Below the pieces are notes generated by a model, which made no database searches, was not told the origin of the DNA, and saw nothing but the letters and a program-made list of their open reading frames with translations. The translations under genes were made by a program, and so were the position numbers. From Candidatus Jettenia caeni (lineage in GTDB: Bacteria; Planctomycetota; Brocadiia; Brocadiales; Brocadiaceae), in assembly GCA_000296795.1 (NCBI GenBank), contig BAFH01000002.1, forward strand, positions 342,686 through 406,685: a DNA stretch of 64,000 nt, given 5' to 3'. Below are positions 18,376-26,479 of the stretch, piece by piece (within the stretch, counting starts at the first letter, position 1; each line of letters begins with the position of its first letter).

Positions 18376-18485
18376 TCTATTTGGAGAATATTTAACGGTA
18401 AAGATTCTCGTTATGCATAACAGCACAAGAAGATCATCATACCCATTTAAAGAGGCCAAACTCTTAGCACCAACATGCCATGATT
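18376..18485 (-). pseudogene. Decayed duplicate of the psiE 3' end
   Basis: This stretch aligns along its length with 17702-17814, the end of psiE: shared blocks are AATATTTAAC, ATCATACCCAT and AACATGCCATGA against AGCATGCCATGA. It is followed at lower coordinates by Pho box C exactly as psiE is followed by Pho box B, so an operator-plus-psiE segment was duplicated in tandem and the outer copy decayed. Confidence 0.75.
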
Positions 18486-18589
18486 AAAGAAAATTCTCCA
18501 TAATACTATTTCGGATTTTAGATGTATTGTAATTACTCAAAATAAAGTGCAAGCAGACCTGGAAGTTGTCCGAAAAGGTTCCTTTTAAA

Positions 18590-18780
18590 TTCCTTGGGGA
18601 CAAGCTGAATACCAAAGTAAAGGAGAAGGAATCCCCCTTTGATCCCTCTTTCGAAAAGGGGGATTGGGGAGGCATTATCAAAGGGAAACTACCGGGATTG
18701 TTTATCCCCATTCCTCTTTCCTGAACGAAAGAAATAACCACATTTCCCCCGTTTTTAAAGGGGGGATTCTGTTGCTTCAG
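18590..18780. repeat. Cluster of GGGGGATT-type inverted repeats
   Basis: AATCCCCCTTT faces AAAAGGGGGATT (18630-18665), and a second pair, TTTCCCCC and GGGGGGATTC, lies at 18743-18770. These are intergenic hairpins beside the IS5 remnant; no credible gene is seen. Confidence 0.5.
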
Positions 18781-18846
18781 GCTCTTCTTCCCTGTCCAAT
18801 GCACGATACTGCCTTTTTGGACAGGCCTTATCCCTAACATCCTTAC

Positions 18847-19251
18847 GGGCCAGAGGAAGGTCTATGAGGGCTGTAAGAAAAGAGGGATTCTCAGAATACT
18901 TATTCCTCCGAGGAAGGATGCAAAGATATGGCAGCATGGCAACTGCAGTACAGAGCCACATGTCCGAGATGAGACGATAAGGCATATCAGAAGAACTTCC
19001 CTAAGACAGTGGAAAGAGCGTGTTGGTTACCACGTCCGCTCTCTGGTTGAGAATGCGATATTTCGATTCAAAACCATCTTTGGCGATAGGCTTTATGCCA
19101 GAAATCTTGCTCAACAAAGAACAGAAGTAGGTATCAAGGCATCTGTTTTAAACCGTATGATGAAATTAGGAATGCCGGAAAGTTATGCGATCACATAAAT
19201 TGCATACGACAGGGAAAAACTCCTTTTTTAGTGGATTTGTGCAACAAAGCC
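18847..19251 (+). pseudogene. IS5-family remnant (transposase C-terminus plus right terminal repeat)
   Basis: One frame ending at the TAA 19196-19198 reads YEGCKKRGILRILIPPRK, DETIRHIRR, GYHVRSLVENAIFRFKTIFG, DRLYARN and LNRMMKLGMPES, the C-terminal third of an IS5/IS1031-type DDE transposase. The end GGATTTGTGCAACAAAGCC at 19232-19251 is the typical right inverted repeat. The left two thirds and the left end are gone. Confidence 0.88.
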
Positions 19252-19329
19252 GTTTAAAACTGATGATACATCATCGTATATATTATCTGATGAAATCAGT
19301 TTGGACGATATATTCTAAAAGGAGGTCGT

Positions 19330-19677
19330 ATGGAAATATTGACAATAAGCGTCTTTAATACAGTTGGAACCCCTTTCTGTGTTGAAGCTGATGACGGACA
19401 GAAAGTTTACGAGCTTATTAAAAAAGCATTGCAGGAAAACAAAAAGGTAAAAGTGTCATTTCAGAATGTAGAAATGCTTACCTCCGCATTTCTTAATGCG
19501 GCAATAGGACAACTTTATAAGGATTTTTCTGAGGAAGAAATAAAGAACAACCTTTCCGTCGATAATATTGCAAAAGAAGATGCCTCACTCTTAAAGCGGG
19601 TAGTCATCACAGCAAAGCTTTATTATAAAGACCCCCAAAAAATGGAAAAATCAATAAACGAGATACTGGGAGAATAG
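19330..19677 (+). CDS. STAS-like (DUF4325-type) protein
   Basis: A 115-residue protein with an ideal AAAAGGAGGTCGT site before the ATG. The core (VFNTVGTPFCVEADDGQKVYELIKKAL...KVKVSFQNVEMLTSAFLNAAIGQLY) matches the STAS-like fold, with a conserved S/TSAFLN helix start. It ends 3 bases before the PIN gene, so the two form a unit. Such pairs have the layout of toxin-antitoxin modules, but no activity is known to me for this one; it may instead be the regulatory partner of the PIN nuclease. Confidence 0.7.
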   Translation: MEILTISVFNTVGTPFCVEADDGQKVYELIKKALQENKKVKVSFQNVEMLTSAFLNAAIGQLYKDFSEEEIKNNLSVDNIAKEDASLLKRVVITAKLYYKDPQKMEKSINEILGE

Positions 19678-19680
19678 TTC

Positions 19681-20232
19681 ATGAAAAAAAGATATTCTTC
19701 CAAAGATATTTCTTCAATTAATAACCGGCAGATATTTTTTGATGCTAATGTAATCTTGTATATTTTCTGGCCAACTGGCAAGTATACCTGAGAGCAACAC
19801 TATTCATCTGTTTTTGGTAAACTGATGAGGCAAAATAACACATTAGCAACAGATTTTATTGTCATATCAGAAACGCTTAACAGGGTAATCAGAATAGAAT
19901 ATCAAAAATATTTATATGAACGTAACCTGAAAGATGATGATTATAAATTTAAGGAATATCGGGATAGTAGTGATGGTAAGGAGGTGTTAAACGATATACA
20001 CACTATTGTCAAATCCAAGATATTAACAAAATTCTCTATTATAGGAAAAACTTTTCAAAAATCAGATATCGAAACATTTTTGTCAGTTGATTCCCTGGAT
20101 TTTTCAGATAAAGCTATTCTTTCTCTATGTAAGGAAAGTAATTGTATTTTGCTGACAAATGATAAAGATTTTGCAGAATCTGATATTGAGATTCTTACTT
20201 CTCACCCGGTGTTGTTGAAAAACAATGAGTAA
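19681..20232 (+). pseudogene. PIN-domain nuclease gene with an in-frame stop
   Basis: A single frame runs from the ATG at 19681 to the stop at 20232 but has a TGA at 19789-19791 (codon 37). Upstream is the first PIN motif, IFFDANVILYIFW; downstream are FIVISETLNRV, the LDFSDKAILSLC acidic motif and LLTNDKDF. All four acidic positions of a PIN nuclease are therefore present on either side of the stop. The coding quality after the stop is unchanged, so the lesion is recent, or it is a sequencing error. The end overlaps the start of the hsdR remnant by 8 bases. Confidence 0.8.
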
Positions 20233-21871
20233 CGCACTTTACGAATCAGATATTGAACAACTTGCCTTAGAGATTCTCAAAGATGAGCATGATTATAAGA
20301 TCCTCTACGGACCTGATATTTCCGAAGGTAAGTATAAAGAACGCGAATATACGGAAGTTATCCTGCAAGGGCGTTTAAAGAAAGCTGTTGATACGATTAA
20401 TGATTCAATTCCGGATGATGCCCGAGAAGAAGCGATTAAAAAGGTTTTGCGTACCTTCTCTGTCAGCATGATGGAAAACAATGAGTCTTTTCACCGCATA
20501 CTTACCGAGGGCATAGATATTAAGTTCAATGTGGGTGAAGGTAAGTCAAGAACAGAAAAGGTATGGCTGATTGATTTCACGAATTATGATAATAATGAAT
20601 TCTTGGCAGTCAATCAGTTTACCATAGTTGAAAATCATAACCATAAACGGCCCGACATTGTGTTATTTATTAACGGTATTCCTCTGATTGTGATTGAACT
20701 GAAAAATCCCATTGATGAAAACGCTGACGTTAAAGCCGCGTTTAACCAACTTCAGACCTATAAGCAATGAATTCCTTCACTCTTTTCTTACAATGCCTTT
20801 TTATTGCCAGCGATGGATGGTTTTGCCAAGGTTGGTACGATTACCAGCGATTATGCACACTTTATGGAGTGGAAAACTGCTGACGGAGAAACTATTGTTG
20901 ACGCCAGGGTTGAACCCGAACTTGAACCGATGATTAAGAGGCTGTTAAACAAAAAGACCCTGCTCGATGTCATCCGCCATTTCATTGTTTTTGAGGAAGC
21001 AAGAGAAAAGACGCTAAAAGCTTGATGAGAAAGCCGAAGATATTACCGAAGGCGATGAGCTTTCAGAGCGACAGCTTCGATTTGCCAAATGGACAAGCAA
21101 AGAAGCTGTGGTAGGAAGCGAACAGCGGCTTCAACAGGTTTCGGCTGACATGGTTAACCATTTTGAACAGCGTTTGTTGGCGGCAGAGGGCAAGGCCATG
21201 TTTGTTTGCATGAGCCGCAGGATTTGTGTCGCCCTTCATGATGAAATTATTAAGTTGCGCCCGCACTGGTATAACGCTGAGGATGACAAAGGCGCAATCA
21301 AGGTTATTATGATTGGTTCTGCCAGCGATCCCCTGGATTGGCAGGGACACACATCCGTAATAAGCAGAGAAGGATTAAAATCGGCAACCGGTTGAAAGAC
21401 CCTCAGGACCCACTAAAGCTTGTGATTGTCCGCGATATGTGGCTTACCGGCTTTGATGCGCCATGTTTGCATACTCTTTACATTGACAAGCCGATGAATG
21501 GACATAACCTCATGCAGGCAATTGCTCGTGTAAACCGTGTTTTTGGTGATAAAGAAGGTGGACTTGTAGTTGATTATATTGGCATTGCTCAGGATTTAAA
21601 AAAGGCACTGGCGGTTTACACGGAAAGTAAGGGTAGAGGCAACTTGACGTTTGATCAGGAAGAAGCGATTGCCAGGATGCTGGAGTTATACGAGATTGTT
21701 AATGATAAACAATCTAATTTCTCCTTGATAATGCAAAAAATCACAGATTTTTTTACTATAGAAAATCTTTTCCGCCTGACAAAGACAAAAGCCCTCCAAT
21801 GGGTAATCCTATTGATACAATACTCTACCTTGATCTTCATTCAGGTATTGTTGAATCACCTGACAGATTAA
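20225..21871 (+). pseudogene. hsdR: Type I restriction enzyme R subunit remnant
   Basis: The N-terminus is well kept: YESDIEQLALEILK, then the nuclease part with RPDIVLFINGIPLIVIELKNP. A TGA at 20768-20770 interrupts it, and the frame resumes IPSLF...DGFAKVGTITSDYAHFM to 21025. The whole ATP-binding helicase segment is then missing. The frame restarts as LDEKAEDITEGDE...GKAMFVCMSRRICVALHDEI, shifts near 21345, and continues as [24 protein letters not shown]...[10 protein letters not shown] before losing similarity near 21710. At least two frame lesions and a deletion of roughly 1 kb make it dead. No hsdM or hsdS lies nearby. Confidence 0.9.
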
Positions 21872-22722
21872 TTTGCGACTGGAACGGTAAACATAAAGCC
21901 GTTACCTTCTTCAGGTGTGACCGCAACCACGATACCCGGTACGAATTTGATTCTCCCTTCAGTCCGTAACGGTGTATAGGCAAGTTTCATGTTGACCGAA
22001 AGCACTGGTCGTCCTTGCATTGCATCCTGGATCTGGGTAACGATATCGTTGATTACCTGGTCTTGCGGCCGCAGCTTTTGCACATCTGCCAGAAAGAAAT
22101 CGGGCCACTTCACAAGCAGGCGGGAAATCTCACCTGTATTCGAGATCGCCCCCTTAATCTCGGAGGCAAATACCGGAAGGTTATTAACATTGCGCTCTAT
22201 ATATACAAGCTGTTCCCTGGCGAACGCTTCATCCCTGGTTTTCTCCTGAACCGACCCACCCTGACTCAATACCGTCGATACACCCGGCCCTTTTAGTTCA
22301 TCCTCAGGTACGCCGATGGTTTTGACTGCCTCAACGATCATCTTTTCAGCCTGATCCTTGGCCACTGCCTTTGTGGGAGAAACGCCGTGTTTGTAGCCAC
22401 GGTTTGCATTGATATAACGGACATAGCCCCTGTCCTTTTCAATTTGTAACTTTCGCTCTTTGTCCTGAAAACTTTCTTTTTCTGCCTTTTCCGGAACTTT
22501 ATCCCGAACTGCCTCAGTCAGCAATTGTATTGAGGCGCGCTCAGTCCACAGCTTCTGTTTCGGTGCGTTTAAAACACTTTCGTCCCATACAGGCAAGGAT
22601 TCTCTGATCAGGGCAGAATAATCTAAATCTGTCTTCCGTTGTTCTTCCTGTGCCACCACAGTCGCGGTCATTGCAATCACTAATAAACAGGCGGAAATGA
22701 TACCGATGTGGCATATTTTCAT
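21868..22722 (-). CDS. Secreted protein with PepSY/FTP propeptide-like segment
   Basis: A 284-residue exported protein: signal peptide [25 protein letters not shown], then a Glu/Lys-rich N-terminal part. Residues about 195-225 read VERN...[18 protein letters not shown], the form of the fungalysin/thermolysin propeptide motif (PVFxSExxxxxxxxGEI) found in protease propeptides and inhibitors. The ATG at 22722 has AGGAGGAA 5 bases before it; the longer frame lacks support. It starts 13 bases after the stop of the peptidase-like gene, so the two are co-translated neighbours. The inhibitor or chaperone role is inference. Confidence 0.6.
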   Translation of the reverse strand: MKICHIGIISACLLVIAMTATVVAQEEQRKTDLDYSALIRESLPVWDESVLNAPKQKLWTERASIQLLTEAVRDKVPEKAEKESFQDKERKLQIEKDRGYVRYINANRGYKHGVSPTKAVAKDQAEKMIVEAVKTIGVPEDELKGPGVSTVLSQGGSVQEKTRDEAFAREQLVYIERNVNNLPVFASEIKGAISNTGEISRLLVKWPDFFLADVQKLRPQDQVINDIVTQIQDAMQGRPVLSVNMKLAYTPLRTEGRIKFVPGIVVAVTPEEGNGFMFTVPVAN

Positions 22723-22735
22723 TTTTGATTCCTCC

Positions 22736-23578
22736 TTAATCGATGCCCGTGCCGATTGTATCTTCGTTTGCGGGATCGCAGTTTTCGAGATATACAGTTC
22801 CCCAATACCCCACGCTCGTGGGATTGGAAAGCACGTTATTGTACCGTTCGGTGCCGATTCTATTCCAGGTATCATCGCTATTGGCTCCCACTGCGTATGC
22901 CACCGGGCACTGATCATCCGTACCGCTGATATCCGGACGGTACATATTGTCAAGCCAGGCATCTGCAATCGTAGCGGTAAAAGCATCGGATGCGAAGTCC
23001 TCGTAATCGCTGATCAGATCAGATCCAATCCACATGAAACCATGAAAGCCGTTCACTTGATGCAGACCACTGAAGGATTCCCACCACCGGTCAGCCCACT
23101 GGTTATCGTCCATACTGTTGCAAGAAGATATATGGAGAAACTTCAGATTGGTATTGCCGAAACGCATATCTCCCTGCCAGGTCTGGCAATCTCCGGCGCC
23201 CGCCTCATCCACCCTGACACTCCCTTGCCATCGGTCATTGCTCTCACTGCCATGCATAAAAATGAGGGCAGCATCTGCAATATCGATATTGTTGTGGTCG
23301 TTTCCCCAATTCACGGCATTGGTATCGGTGAATAGGCTATCTACGATATTGCCGTCGATGGTCTGGCCATCCTGCGCGTAAGCCCCTGAGTGCGCTGTAT
23401 TGGTAACTTCGTTGTACCAGGCAAGCCCCATGTCGTCCCACAGGGAAAGATTAGCGCCCGCGCAGCCTGCGTTCCACGTCGTTACTCCGTATAGTCTTGC
23501 TTTTCTCTTACATCCAAATGCAACGGTACACAAGGAGATTACAATAATTATGAGTAAGATAATTTTTCGCTCTCTCAT
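22736..23578 (-). CDS. Secreted putative clan-CD-like cysteine peptidase
   Basis: A 280-residue protein with an N-terminal hydrophobic segment ending AFGC, a weak lipobox. A hydrophobic strand leads into His109-Gly110 (ALIFMHGSES), and a second into Ser-Cys153 (LKFLHISSCNS). His-Gly followed after about 40-60 residues by a strand ending in Ser/Ala-Cys is the dyad layout of clan CD peptidases (caspase, gingipain, clostripain). Other features are WGNDHNN, the WNAGCAGAN motif and many Trp/Asp. It resembles the DUF6345 group as I remember it; this is not verified. The ATG at 23578 has GGAGG 4 bases upstream. Confidence 0.6.
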   Translation of the reverse strand: MRERKIILLIIIVISLCTVAFGCKRKARLYGVTTWNAGCAGANLSLWDDMGLAWYNEVTNTAHSGAYAQDGQTIDGNIVDSLFTDTNAVNWGNDHNNIDIADAALIFMHGSESNDRWQGSVRVDEAGAGDCQTWQGDMRFGNTNLKFLHISSCNSMDDNQWADRWWESFSGLHQVNGFHGFMWIGSDLISDYEDFASDAFTATIADAWLDNMYRPDISGTDDQCPVAYAVGANSDDTWNRIGTERYNNVLSNPTSVGYWGTVYLENCDPANEDTIGTGID

Positions 23579-23774
23579 ATGTCCTCCAATCAAATCGACT
23601 CTGTAAGTCAGAATCAGTTAAAGGTAAAAGAGATGATAGGAAATTGCTTTTCCCTGTAAAAATGACAATATAATAAAATTATGGAAATTACAAGGCTTTT
23701 TAATTTTTTCAGTAAAATCAAAAAATAAGTTCTTCTTTGATTTTGAAAATAAACTTTTTGTATAATGCTGCAAA

Positions 23775-23800
23775 GTAGGACAAGGCTTTAGCCTTGCGCA
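23775..23800. repeat. Single arm of the GGCTTTAGCC dispersed repeat
   Basis: AGGACAAGGCTTTAGCCTTG lies upstream of the ArnT-like gene and belongs to the family at 5986-6048. A TTG at 23794 inside it would extend the gene but is not a credible start. Confidence 0.6.
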
Positions 23801-23847
23801 GGTGCAAATCTAAAAAGGATATTTGCAATATAGATTGCTTTCACAAG

Positions 23848-25566
23848 ATGAATTCAATAACCCCTTTTCACAATACCCGTTTCATTGTAGTCTCTATCAT
23901 AGTATTCACAGCATTTCTCTTCCTGTTCAACATAGGGAAAAGGGACCTCTGGGCGCCTGATGAACCCCGATATGCACAGGTATCAAAAGAAATGAGAGAC
24001 AGCGGTAATTTCATTGTTCCCCATCTGAATAGTAAACCATATCCGGATAAACCTCCGCTCTTGTTTTGGCTCATCAATGTATTTTCACTGCCGTTCGGAA
24101 AGATTACCGCCTTATCCTCCCGCTTGCCTTCAGCCTTTGCTGGTATTGGCTGCTGTGTTGCGCTGTTTTATCTTGCTACAAGCTTATATCGAAACACGAG
24201 AATAGCCTTAATGGCTTCGCTTATCCTTGCCACCAGTTCAAAATTCCTTTGGATGGCGCACCGTGTTGCCTTCGACGTCCTCCTTACACTACTCGTAACC
24301 CTGTCGATACTCTTTTTTTATAAAGGATATACCGAACAAAAAAACAAAGGGTTGTATTATACCGTCTTTTATGTGCTCATGGCCTTCGGAGTACTTGCAA
24401 AGGGACCCATAGGCTTTATCCTTCCCTTTCTCATAGTATTAACTTACCTTATATTGAAAAGGGATGTCGGAATTTTAAAAGATACCAAACCATGGATAGG
24501 TGGGATATTGTTTACCATCATAGTATTTACCTGGGTTTATCTGGCAGGTATCTATGGTGGTAAGGAATATACCAATCAGATACTTTTCAAACAAAATGTT
24601 GGAAGGTTTGCCAGCTCATTCGCACATAAGAGGCCGTTTTATTACTACTTCATAAATTTTCCTGTTAATTTTTTGCCCTGGAGTATTTTTATTCCCAGTA
24701 TTGTGATATATCTATTTTCTCAGAAAGGGAGAGAGAAAATACCCAATATCCTGACGATAAGGAATTTCAAAACAAAGATACTTCGCCGCTCTTCACTCCA
24801 AAATAACAACATTTGTCATTCAGGGCGAAACGAAGAATCTCTTTTATTACCACTCGTTTGGTTTGCAGTTGTCTTTATCTTCTTTTCCATTGTGTCAGGG
24901 AAAAGGGATATTTACGTTCTCCCCTTATACCCTGCGGCTGCACTCTTTATAGCCTGGTTTCTGAATGAGTTTATTGAGCAGTCTCAGGAGAATTATTTTA
25001 GAAAAACAGGCTATTATCCCTGTTATATACTGTGTGGAATATCACTCGTACTGGGCGTTCTTTTCCCTATCACGGTATATAAGGCATTCCCTCAATATAT
25101 AACTACGACTACTCCATTTACAATAATTCTTTCTCTTGCTGGTATTGTAATGCTATACTTGATAAAGCACGCCAGGATAATTCCATTTTTCTTTACCCTT
25201 GTTTTTGTTATCTGTATCATTTTTAATGTCAGCACCGTAAGGGTTATTCCGATACTCGACCACTATAAATCTGCCAAAGAGATTTGTGGCAAAGCAAAGG
25301 CTATGATGAAACCGGATGACAGACTGGCGATGTATAATTTTTTCCGGGATCCGTATCTGTTCTATACCGATAGAAATTCTATTGAAGTAATTGCCGAATC
25401 AGACAATTTGAGAAAATTTTTGAACTCACAGGAGAGAGTATTTCTCTTTATCCAGGAGAAGGACTTCAAAAAGATTTCGAAACTTCCTGAAATGCCTCTG
25501 TTTGTGCTCGAAAGAGATTCTGTAGGTCACCGGGATATACTTTTTGTTTCAAATAAAGATATTTGA
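23848..25566 (+). CDS. ArnT-like glycosyltransferase (GT39/GT83 family)
   Basis: A 572-residue polytopic membrane protein that should transfer a sugar from a polyprenyl-phosphate donor to a lipid or protein acceptor on the outer face of the inner membrane. The first periplasmic loop has the catalytic Asp-Glu pattern RDLWAPDEPRYAQVSKEM and the YPDKPPLLFW motif, followed by about ten hydrophobic helices and a soluble C-terminal end. Around codons 314-332 a dispersed repeat is inserted in frame and encodes RSSLQNNNICHSGRNEES. No good ribosome site precedes 23848, so the start is uncertain. Confidence 0.85.
   Translation: MNSITPFHNTRFIVVSIIVFTAFLFLFNIGKRDLWAPDEPRYAQVSKEMRDSGNFIVPHLNSKPYPDKPPLLFWLINVFSLPFGKITALSSRLPSAFAGIGCCVALFYLATSLYRNTRIALMASLILATSSKFLWMAHRVAFDVLLTLLVTLSILFFYKGYTEQKNKGLYYTVFYVLMAFGVLAKGPIGFILPFLIVLTYLILKRDVGILKDTKPWIGGILFTIIVFTWVYLAGIYGGKEYTNQILFKQNVGRFASSFAHKRPFYYYFINFPVNFLPWSIFIPSIVIYLFSQKGREKIPNILTIRNFKTKILRRSSLQNNNICHSGRNEESLLLPLVWFAVVFIFFSIVSGKRDIYVLPLYPAAALFIAWFLNEFIEQSQENYFRKTGYYPCYILCGISLVLGVLFPITVYKAFPQYITTTTPFTIILSLAGIVMLYLIKHARIIPFFFTLVFVICIIFNVSTVRVIPILDHYKSAKEICGKAKAMMKPDDRLAMYNFFRDPYLFYTDRNSIEVIAESDNLRKFLNSQERVFLFIQEKDFKKISKLPEMPLFVLERDSVGHRDILFVSNKDI
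24787..24845. repeat. CATTC-GGGCGAA-CGAAGAATCTC dispersed repeat inside a gene
   Basis: GCCGCTCTTCACTCC and TTGTCATTCAGGGCGAAAC-GAAGAATCTC match the very common intergenic bacterial repeat whose translation gives CHSERNEES-type peptides. Here it is in frame inside the ArnT-like gene. Confidence 0.65.
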
Positions 25567-25618
25567 TACATGATAAAGATTAGATCACCGCAAAGAACAT
25601 GGAAAAGTGGTAAAACCT

Positions 25619-26380
25619 ATGAGATTAAAAAATAAGGTAGCACTTATTACCGGTGGTGGAACTGGTATTGGCAAGGCCACGGCGCTGCTTTTTGCCAGAG
25701 AGGGCGCTTCTCTTGTTATTACCGGGAGAAGGGAAACACCTCTGGAAGAGACGGTTTCACACATAAGAAATTTGCACAAGAATGCCATATATGTTATAGG
25801 GGATGTCTCAAAAGCAGATGATGCTCAGAATATGGTTCAAAAGACAGGAGAAACCTTTGGGAGGTTAGATATCCTTGTGAACAATGCCGGTGTTAATTAC
25901 AAACCGGACACAACCAGCGCAACAGAGGAGGAGGGTTGGGATATAACGATTAATACGAACCTAAAAGGTATTTATCTGGTCTCAAAATATGCCATTCCTG
26001 AACTTTCAAAAAATGGCGGTTCCATTATCAATATCTCTTCTGTTGTAGGATTAAAAGGGTTTCGGAAAGCCATTGCTTATGCTACATCAAAAGGCGGTAT
26101 CCTTAACATGACAAAAAGCATGGCCATAGAATTAGCCCCTGATAAGATCCGTGTCAACTGTATTTGCCCGGGCATGATAGATACCGATATGTACTGGAAT
26201 TTTATAAAGTCTTCAGAGAATCCTGACACATTGCATGAGTATGTAGTACATTCGCATCCGCTCGGTAGAATCGGAAAACCCGAGGATATTGCGTATGGTG
26301 CGCTTTTTCTTGCATCAGATGAAGCAAACTGGATTACCGGGGTTATATTACCCATTGATGGCGGCTTTACAGCGCGATAG
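25619..26380 (+). CDS. Short-chain dehydrogenase/reductase
   Basis: A 253-residue classical SDR. The nucleotide loop is TGGGTGIG, the structural NNAG is present, and the catalytic tetrad is Asn, Ser (INISSVVG), Tyr and Lys (YATSKGG), with the CPGMIDTDM and GVILPIDGGF C-terminal motifs. It resembles FabG or glucose-1-dehydrogenase types; the substrate cannot be told. A GTG at 25607 is an alternative start. It follows the ArnT-like gene by about 50 bases. Confidence 0.93.
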   Translation: MRLKNKVALITGGGTGIGKATALLFAREGASLVITGRRETPLEETVSHIRNLHKNAIYVIGDVSKADDAQNMVQKTGETFGRLDILVNNAGVNYKPDTTSATEEEGWDITINTNLKGIYLVSKYAIPELSKNGGSIINISSVVGLKGFRKAIAYATSKGGILNMTKSMAIELAPDKIRVNCICPGMIDTDMYWNFIKSSENPDTLHEYVVHSHPLGRIGKPEDIAYGALFLASDEANWITGVILPIDGGFTAR

Positions 26381-26390
26381 ATTTTTAACC

Positions 26391-26418
26391 ATAAATTAGG
26401 CCTTCGGCAACTCTTTTA
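26391..26418. repeat. Dispersed short repeat, copy 3
   Basis: AAATTAGGCCTTCGGCAACT lies right after the SDR stop. Other copies are at 4097-4124 and 5949-5974. Confidence 0.6.
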
Positions 26419-26479
26419 AGCCATGAATGAACACGAATGATCAGGACTATACCAGGCCTTGTCTTCTCTAGTGGTAAAA

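Noticed and set aside
18484-18840. Reverse-strand 118-codon frame
   Set aside because: Made of GGGGGATT repeat sequence with no start signal; overlaps the psiE remnant region.
21760-21870. Plus-strand frame reading [18 protein letters not shown] near the hsdR end
   Set aside because: It continues antisense to the well-supported gene ending at 21868 and has no start or family signature.
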